NCBI GenBank assembly: GCA_021464525.1
Contig: JADRCO010000041.1
Coordinates: 1-64,000, forward strand
Length of the DNA stretch: 64,000 nucleotides
DNA from: Rhizophagus sp. LPA8_4_AMF
Lineage: Eukaryota > Glomeromycota > Glomeromycetes > Glomerales > Glomeraceae
Direction of reading: 5' to 3'
Part shown: positions 56,659 through 64,000 of the stretch, one piece after another
How the letters are laid out: each line of letters starts with the position of its first letter
How positions within the stretch are numbered: position 1 is the stretch's first letter
Notes under the pieces: model-generated
Told to the model about the DNA's origin: nothing
Seen by the model: the letters and a program-made list of their open reading frames with translations, nothing else
The model's database searches: none
Position numbers and translations under genes: made by a program

Positions 56659-58713
56659 TTACGCAAAGTAATGAGTATTATTCTTACTATCTTCATGAAC
56701 TTGCATTTCGACCGTTTTGTATTCATTTAATTCTTCTTTAATTTTTTGAGCAAGAGTTGGAGTTAATTTGTTACAAGTAGACTGATCACCACGTCGATCA
56801 TAATCTTCGCGTGTCCAAGTTTCATGAACAAGAATTTTAGAAGAAAACTGGAGTTTCTTAATAGAAGAAGGTGTAGAAGGAGCGGGTGGTATATCAGTAT
56901 CTCTAAGCAAAACTAGGGAAGGAACCGAACGAGTTCCATTTGCACCTAAATTAACAAAAGGTGATTTGGATTGATTATTATTATTATTTTCAGGTTTAAC
57001 AAAAGATGGAGGAGCGGGAACGCTCAATCGCCTTGGAGTTGTGGCTGATGAAGAAGGCTCTTTATTTTTAGCAGGTGCTGGTAATGAGGACGGTCGTGGC
57101 GGTGATTTATTTATACGAAATTGATTACAAAGAGGTGAGGTAGAATTTTGTTGTTTAAAATGATTTGAACCATTATCTAAAGATGGTAACGATGAAAATC
57201 GTGGAGGAATAGATGCTGAAAAAAAGACGAAACTCTCAGTTAATTTATTAAAAAACAGAGTAATGATCATAGTTATATGCTTACATTTCTCATCAGGATC
57301 ATCGTCTACTCGTTCGTTTCTGTCGTTATTGTCATTTTCTTTCATTTCATCAATAGAATTACTCCTTTTATTCTCATCTAATTGTTTATTTTGTTGATCC
57401 AACGGTTGATCCAACGGGGGTGACAACGATTGTTGTTGTTCAAGATGCTTTTGATGACGATCTTGTTTGTTACGTTTCTTTTCGTTCTTTGAGGAAAAAA
57501 GGCCGATAAATGATCGACGACGAGAACCAGACTTGTTTTCTTGTGTAATAGCAGGAACGTTATCATTATTAGAAGAGACCGATGATACTGACATATCATC
57601 ATCTTTATCGTTGTTAGATGAATTGTCATCATTATCAACAGCGAAATTATATTTTTCACCTCTAAGCGAAGAAAATTTATGGCTAGAAGCTGATGAAGGG
57701 GTAGAATTTGTTTTACTAGAATTATTATTATTTTGTCTGATATTAGTTAAACTAAAGACTTTCCTCAATCGTTTTTTAAAAGATGGTTCTTTATACATCG
57801 ATTTTCTAAGATCGGTACTTGAACCACCAGCTTGATGATTTAAAGTAACATTATGTCTAAAAAATGGTCGATTATGCGATTGTGATTTTGATTTTTGAGA
57901 AATTAAATTTGAATTTAAATTATTATTACTAATTAATTGAGGATTTTCAGTATTATTATTCTCTATACTATTATTTTGATTTTTTGCATTATCATCTGAA
58001 ATAGTACCTTTATCTAAAGACGATGATTTTTCTAATTCTTTTTCATTCTGATTTTGATTATTATTAGACGCTTCAACTTTATTATTATCTAATATTTCTT
58101 GTTTTTGTTCTATATTATGATTTTGCGTTGTTGCAGACTTTGGAGAATTTTCAGCCCAAGATATTCCTTTTGGTGAAGATTTTTCTTCTTGAGAAGGTTT
58201 TGGAGATCTTGGAGATAATCTTGGAGATTCAACTTTATCTACTTTCGAAGGTATATGAATAATTAATGAAGTTGTATATTTCTTCTCTATTTCTGTTGTA
58301 GTTAAACTATTACTATTAATATTATTATTATATTTATTACTATTATTATTACGTACAACGGAATTTTCACCAAAACTTGCAGCCCTTCTTCGCATTTTAG
58401 TAGAAGACTTATTAATACTATTACTGTTTGTTTGTTGTGAAGGTAAATCACCACACATACTATGACGATTTGTATAGGATGAGTTTCGCGGTACAGAACG
58501 TGGAAAAGAATTACGTTTATTAAAAGAGGGAATATTTTTATTTGTCACATTTCCAATTCGTTGAGGTATACCGGTTTCAAAAATAGGAAGTCGTGGTAAA
58601 GGTTGTTTAGTATGTGAAGAAAGAAAACTGACTAAGGAAACATTTTCATCGTCGTATTCTGACAAATTCGAAGTTTCACCGGTTTGTGGATAACTTGCTA
58701 AAGAGACAGCCAT
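56659..58713 (-). CDS. Bni4-like candidate PP1-targeting scaffold protein
   Basis: Two exons, 58713-57285 and 57215-56659, with start MAVSLASYPQTGETSN; an upstream in-frame ATG exists but sits in low-complexity leader. Most of the protein of about 660 residues is disordered, rich in Asn, Ser and Pro. Two basic patches look functional (MRRRAASFG; SGSRRRSFIGLFSSKNEKKR). The last 65 residues are different. KLQFSSKILVHETWTREDYD starts a block continuing DRRGDQSTCNKLTPTLAQKI, KEELNEYKTVEMQVHEDSKN and ending THYFA. This resembles, from memory, the conserved C-terminal block of fungal Bni4, which docks PP1 (Glc7) through an RVxF motif; here KLQF would be that motif. The name is tentative. Confidence 0.55.
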   Translation of the reverse strand: MAVSLASYPQTGETSNLSEYDDENVSLVSFLSSHTKQPLPRLPIFETGIPQRIGNVTNKNIPSFNKRNSFPRSVPRNSSYTNRHSMCGDLPSQQTNSNSINKSSTKMRRRAASFGENSVVRNNNSNKYNNNINSNSLTTTEIEKKYTTSLIIHIPSKVDKVESPRLSPRSPKPSQEEKSSPKGISWAENSPKSATTQNHNIEQKQEILDNNKVEASNNNQNQNEKELEKSSSLDKGTISDDNAKNQNNSIENNNTENPQLISNNNLNSNLISQKSKSQSHNRPFFRHNVTLNHQAGGSSTDLRKSMYKEPSFKKRLRKVFSLTNIRQNNNNSSKTNSTPSSASSHKFSSLRGEKYNFAVDNDDNSSNNDKDDDMSVSSVSSNNDNVPAITQENKSGSRRRSFIGLFSSKNEKKRNKQDRHQKHLEQQQSLSPPLDQPLDQQNKQLDENKRSNSIDEMKENDNNDRNERVDDDPDEKCKHITMIITLFFNKLTESFVFFSASIPPRFSSLPSLDNGSNHFKQQNSTSPLCNQFRINKSPPRPSSLPAPAKNKEPSSSATTPRRLSVPAPPSFVKPENNNNNQSKSPFVNLGANGTRSVPSLVLLRDTDIPPAPSTPSSIKKLQFSSKILVHETWTREDYDRRGDQSTCNKLTPTLAQKIKEELNEYKTVEMQVHEDSKNNTHYFA

Positions 58714-61018
58714 ATTTATTAAAATTATTTGAATTATAATTTTTAATGAAAACAAGAATAATGAAAAAAAAACCAATAAATTTTTTTTTCTTTCCTTATC
58801 AAAAGTTTAATTCTTTATTTGTTTAAGGCGAAGTTATGTGAAACATGATTTTTTCAACGCGAAAATAAATTCAATAATGAAACACAAAGAAAAGAATTTG
58901 CAGACATTTCGTCATCTTGAGAACTGCGGTCGTACCAAAATAGTGTTAAAGAAAATAGGAGGGAAACTGTAAATCACTCAAAGGTTACACATAAATTATA
59001 GGTATTAAAATTATTAAAATTAATTAATAAATTATGGATTTTACTATGTACTTAAATCGATATTAAGTTTCTTATAATAAATCCATATCACAAAAATAAT
59101 ATCGGTACCCGAAAAAGTGTATTAGACATTCGACAATCGCTTATCACGCTCATCAAGAGGGTGATCTTAATTTGTGACATATACAGCGATTTTTGATTAG
59201 ATGACGCAAAAATTATCTCACAAAAGAACAGATTAGTCTTATTGAAAAAAAAGAGGGGCTCGTACTAATATGCTGCCATGGTGCCATGGTGAGATCGAAG
59301 CAGAACATCTTAGTTTGTATGCAAAATAACTAAACTGTAAACGAAGCGAGTAAAATACTTCCTGATTCCTTGAAATTAGCGAACCTTCATCGAAACGGAT
59401 AAAATTTTTTTGTCACTTTAAATATTATATGTCAAAAAATGCCATGTGATAATGATACACAAAATTTTGCTGGGGGATTTGTTTTATATAATCATCTAGT
59501 GCATTTTAGGAAGATTCGATAAGTGACACATTAAACATATTACGTTAGATCTTAATGTGTATATGACATTTACACAAAGTTTATATTGTTTCTTTTCTAA
59601 CTATGATACAAAATATCTGAATTAGAAAAAAATTGTTTGTGGCGCAGAGAATATTTATATGCGGGGAAATCTACCACACTATTCCATCAGTTTCGTAGGT
59701 ACAAAGCTCAGCAATTTTTTTTTTCTTATCTTCTTGTAACACGGAAATAATTATGGGAGCTCTGTTTATATTGCAAAAAAAGATTTATTGTTTATGTGAT
59801 ACAACTTATTGACGTGTTTGATTATATTTATAAAATTTTTAGTTAGTAATAATAACCTAGAAATAGACCTAAAAAATTTTTTTCCTTGTATAACGAAAAA
59901 TGCAATGTATTTCTCCCTGAGAATCTGAGAATCTGATATTTTTATATATTATTTTTTTTCTAAATTGAGTAACGTCTACTTCCCATTTTTATCATAGTTT
60001 GCTTCTTATGAATTTTCGGTCTGGATTTTTAGTTTTTTTCTCTTCCGAATGATCTGAAGGATTGAAATGAAAAAGAATTAAAAAGAAAAAAAGAATTAAT
60101 AATAATTTAAATGAATTATAGTATAAAATAATTGAATATTTTCGTACGATCGCATTATAATTTATGTTGTATATAATATATATATATATCAGATATATAC
60201 TGTATTTATTTATTTATTTTATTTATTTATTTATTTATTTTTTATGAATAGTGATACCGGATCAGTCACATAATAATCCAAAGTTTATAAATGTGATAGT
60301 TAAATATGTAGTAAAGAACATCAATCGAAAAATGTTAAAAAATTATATATATAATTAGGAATTTATTAATTTTTACCCTAAAGTGAAACGCAAAGAAAAT
60401 TTTATTTAAAAATTTTATTATAGTATGATTTGTTTATAAATAAAGTTACATATATCTACTGAACGTCTACTGTAAATCAGTTGAATGAACTTCAACTGGT
60501 ATCACCAAATATAAAAAATTTTTCCTTTTCCTTTCCTGAGCGTTGTTTCTTTCGGCCAGCACATTGGCTAGCCCGTGCCCTATTATTTATAAGAATAATA
60601 TTTTTGACTTCTCTTTAGCTAAAACTATTAAAGTTCAACTTTTTGAACTTATTTCATTTTTTTTTTTTATAATTTACACTAAAATAACGACTCTTTTTAC
60701 AGTCGCAAATCCCTTTTTGAATTTCCTTTTTTTTCCTCTTTTTTTTTCTTTGTAAATATTTTTTTCTTCCCTTTTTTTCTTTTTGTATTATTTTTTCTTT
60801 TCATTTTTTTATTTTGTACCATTTCGTTGAGAGGTCATCGTATACGGTTTATTTTTGATATAGAAGAATTTAGTTTGTATTTAGTTTAGTTGTATTTTAC
60901 GTTTGTGTCGAAAAATTGTACAAAAAAAAATTTTACCATTAAAGCGAAAAAACCGGGGGGCAGTTAGTTTTAATACGGTATTTAAAAAGAAGTGTGATAA
61001 AAATAAAAAATCAATAAA
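58714..61018. other. Long shared upstream region, Bni4-like / YTH gene
   Basis: About 2.3 kb without a supported gene. It includes a TATT microsatellite at 60204-60243, a doubled TGCCATGG near 59276, and a pyrimidine-rich T/C tract at 60725-60785 in the probable YTH leader. Transcript leaders are likely long on both sides. Confidence 0.5.
60204..60243 (+). repeat. (TATT)n microsatellite
   Basis: About nine near-perfect ATTT units, following a TA-rich run. Confidence 0.8.
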
Positions 61019-64000
61019 ATGTCTCGTGAGGAAGTGACTGAAGCGGAAACGCAACAGACAACCTCAACAAGTAAGGAGTCGCGAGAAATTCCTATTTCTA
61101 CTACTGCCCCAAAAAAGTCCGCGTCTCATCCTAGCCTTCACGTTCAACATTCGCAAAATGAACAAACTCTGTCTGCTGAATCTAGTCAAGAAATAAAAAT
61201 TAATTCAGGGCGAAAACAACAAAAAGACAAAAATAAAGACATTTTGAAGTCTAACAATGCTTATCAAAGCGTGTCAGGCAAAGACATTATCAATAATAAT
61301 AAATCGACTAGCAATGGAAATACATCAACCAAAACTTCCAAAATTATTAATTCTGATGAAGTAGATGAAAATTCTAATGGTTCATTTAATCATGATGATA
61401 ATATAAATAGTAGTGATACTGATCATGATCCATTCCATGAAAATACTATTTCGATTCCTCGGAGACAAAGTATGAATGATAATTCACAAAGGTCATCGAA
61501 GTCACATTCTATGCACCAACGCCATAATTCAACACCAATTAGTTCTTCGATTAACGTTGTTACAACAAATACTAGTATTTCTTCCTCACCACCATCACCT
61601 TCTTCCTCTTCCAATAACAGTAACAACAACGATAGCACAAATCCGACTAATACCAACAGTAACGCGAACGCAAATACCATAACATCCACAAATACAACAT
61701 ATTCTAATGGTGTTAATATGCAATCACAAATGTACGAAGAAACGCCTCAAATGTCATATCCGAATATGAATCCAACTACTCCTTTTATGTCTGTTCCGTC
61801 CCAATATTTTGCTCCATTTTTTCCAAATAATGGACAATACTTTTATGATCCCCAATACAATAGATTTGGGCGTCCCCCTCCCCAAATTCCTCCTTCAGCA
61901 CAACAAAATTTTGTTAGGTCAAACGTTTATCCCTATCAACCAATACCTGTTATTCCTTCAATTCATCATCCTCCTTATCATAATCCTTCACCTCTAATCC
62001 CTCATCAATCTCATCCCACAAGATATGTAAATGGTGGTGATTCTGGTTTCTCTTCTCGTAGAAGCTCTCTAGATCAGATTAGTAGGACTCCAGAATTTGG
62101 TCCTCAACATACTCCCAGGATACATCAGCAAAAGAAACCTAAGCAATTGGATAAAGCTCTTTGGGTTGGAAATTTACCTGATTCGACCACTCATGATGAA
62201 TTAAAAGAATTTTTTGCGGATGAAAACATGGAGGTATTTTATTTAATAAATTTCATCGAGACATGTGATATATACTCATCTTTTAAAAGTTTTGCTAATG
62301 AATATCGCTATGTTTAGAGCGTGTTTCACATTAAAAGATCTAATTGTGCATTTGTGAATTACAAAACATACGAAGCCGTTATGGAAGCTGTACACAAATA
62401 CAATGAAATGGGTATGATTTTTTATACAAAAAATGTTAACTTTTTAGGTTATATTTATTCATAACATATTATCAACTTGATATTAGAATTCAAGGGGATT
62501 AAATTAGTTTGCCGTCCAAGGAAGGTAAATTACCATAAATTTACTTTTTTTTCAAACCAACTTTTCCTTATCTTAAATTAATAAGATCATTTTTTTCTAT
62601 TTAACTCTCAGCAAACACCAGCCGATTTAAAATTGAAAACCGAATCATTATCTGCTTTGATTTCGGAAAACACGCCTCCTCCCACACCTTCGGAGGCAGG
62701 ATCAACTGCTTCTTCCACTAGATCTCGTCGGTCATCCTTGCCACCGCGTCAACGTATTCGACAACCATCTATTGGTTCTATGTCTCCAGCTTCTTCTGTT
62801 TCTTCCTTAAAACCATCGTCGAAAAATAGGTATTTCATTCTCAAATCGTTAACTCAAGACGATCTTGACATTTCTGTTAAGAGCGGTTATTGGGCAACGC
62901 AACCTCACAATGAAGCAGCTTTGAACAAGGCATTTAAGGTGAATATTTGTTTAATTTATTAAAATTACATTAAACGCAATGTTATTAAGTTGTTTAAATT
63001 ATTATAGAGCGCCGAGAATGTATACCTCATATTTAGTGCCAATAAGAGTGGAGAATTTTACGGTTATGCAAGGCAGGTTTAATAAAATTCTGGTATAATA
63101 TCATTTTTATGATTTGTAAGTTAATATTATATAAATTATAACGAAATTATTAGAATGTTGAGTCCGATTAGCAAGGAGTCAACTGAGACAGTACAATGGA
63201 CTCCGATCGACGAAGCCGCTTTAGCTGCTTCTTCTTCTCGCCTTTCACCTAATCAAGATGAAACGAAATCGCGGAAAAAGCTTCAAGATGAAGAGAATGA
63301 AGATTGTGAAGATGATGCAGTTCCGTCTAGGAATTGGGGAACGACATTTAAAGTAGAATGGATCAAAGTGTATGTTATTATTCCTCAATGTACATTTAAA
63401 ATAATTTCCCACTATTGTAGAAATCCTGATAAACGTATTACTTTCATTCTGTTAGCAATTTCTAATCATGTCTTTCTATGTAACTAGCCAAAAGCTTCCT
63501 TTCATTCGTACGCGACAACTTCGTAATCCGTGGAATGCGAATCGCGAAGTTAAAATTAGCCGGGATGGTACTGAAGTAGAGCCAGTCGTTGGAGAAAGGT
63601 TGCTTGCTGAATTCCATAAATCACAAACAATTCCCGCATCGTATCCAAATATGTCTGGTCCTCTATTAACTCAACCATTAAATATCGATGGTCAAGGTGT
63701 TGTTGGCGAAGGACAAGACAGGTATTTAAATTGTTACTTATTAAATATTAGCTGGCATGATTCATGAACTTTTTTTATCTTTAGAGTGATGACCACTCAA
63801 AACGGTGCACAAATACCGCCGCCAATGATGGATCCTAATTATATTTCAAATGCTCAACCTGCATTTTTCACTCCTCCTCCGGGATATTGGCATCCACAAC
63901 CTATTATAATACCTCCATATGGATCACCTCATGCTCCCCCAGGTTATGTGCCTCAACAAGCTTGGACTGCCGCTTCATCCAAAGATCAATCTGTTGGTGT
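61019..64000 (+). CDS. RRM-YTH m6A-reader protein, 3' end beyond the window
   Basis: At least seven exons; the first is 61019 to about 62233. The N-terminal 370 residues are low complexity (Ser, Asn, Thr, then Pro/Tyr/Gln-rich). An RRM follows: KALWVGNLPDSTTHDELKEF, then NCAFVNYKTYEAVMEAVHKY. After a Ser/Pro linker comes the YTH domain, from RYFILKSLTQDDLDISVKSG, then YWATQPHNEAALNKAFK, NVYLIFSANKSGEFYGYAR, WGTTFKVEWIKV and KLPFIRTRQLRNPWN. The Trp residues in YWATQ and WGTTF are those expected in the m6A-binding cage. The domain order RRM-YTH is found in fungal relatives of YTHDC1/Mmi1. Sequence after 63785 is Pro/Tyr-rich and runs to the edge. Role: binds m6A-marked RNA. Confidence 0.9.

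Noticed and set aside
60540-60600. GGCCAGCACATTGGCTAGCC as a structured RNA
   Set aside because: Only a four-base stem and a short palindrome are present, with no promoter or terminator; too weak.
1-64000. tRNA genes, rRNA, CRISPR arrays
   Set aside because: No T-loop GTTCRANNC with matching acceptor stem, no rRNA blocks and no regularly spaced repeats were found by eye; short or odd tRNAs could be missed.
1-64000. A clustered transcription/chromatin gene system (Clr4, Pop3, Med15, RPB1, RPA12)
   Set aside because: These are widespread housekeeping genes with mixed orientation and their own long upstream regions; proximity is probably chance.

Overview
This is a stretch of a very AT-rich eukaryotic nuclear genome with many short (about 50-100 bp) GT-AG introns, long T and A runs, Asn/Gln/Ser-rich proteins and fungal gene content. 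The gene set fits an early-diverging fungus, and the style (hAT transposons with a BED finger, AT-rich intergenes, TM7S3/TM198-like protein) most resembles an arbuscular mycorrhizal fungus such as Rhizophagus. That assignment is inference. Genes absent from budding yeast but present here (cullin-4, a TBC1D20-like Rab GAP, an SVIP-like p97 cofactor, a YTH reader with an RRM) and a probable U12-type AT-AC intron also point away from yeasts.

Layout. 1-5.1 kb: mobile-element territory, with a decayed hAT DNA transposon (931-5120) that keeps inverted ends and a 9-bp target duplication. 6.2-10 kb: a YbaK-type aminoacyl-tRNA deacylase, a small unknown protein and a TM7S3/TM198-like membrane protein. 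10.4-13.4 kb: Vps27 (ESCRT-0). 14.7 kb: an unknown Ser/Pro-rich protein. 16.1-19.3 kb: mitoribosomal uS4m, a REEP/Yop1 protein with a short retroelement inserted at its stop codon, and ribosomal protein eL43. 19.8-27.1 kb: cullin-4, mitoribosomal mL44 and a TBC1D20-like GAP. 27.7-31.7 kb: an unknown charged protein with a SUMO-interacting-like motif and an NTF2-like protein. 31.8-39 kb: RPA12, a histidine phosphatase, an SVIP-like protein, the copper chaperone SCO1 and a vacuolar-type alkaline phosphatase with microexons. 39.7-55 kb: four nuclear genes: a SUV39/Clr4 H3K9 methyltransferase, RNase P/MRP subunit Pop3, Mediator Med15 and RNA polymerase II RPB1. 56.7-58.7 kb: a Bni4-like candidate PP1-targeting protein. 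61.0 kb to the edge: an RRM-YTH m6A reader, cut by the window end.

There is no operon-like organisation. Several genes are divergent pairs with short shared upstream regions (mL44/TBC1D20 258 bp, histidine phosphatase/SVIP 261 bp, SCO1/alkaline phosphatase 146 bp). No tRNA, rRNA or CRISPR was recognised. I did not find a clearly new multi-gene system. The most unusual signals are the AT-AC intron at 26186-26252, the 16-nt and 8-nt exons of the alkaline phosphatase, the p97-binding motif in the SVIP-like gene, and a TATA-hairpin-T-run unit near 55.5 kb that may be a small RNA gene.
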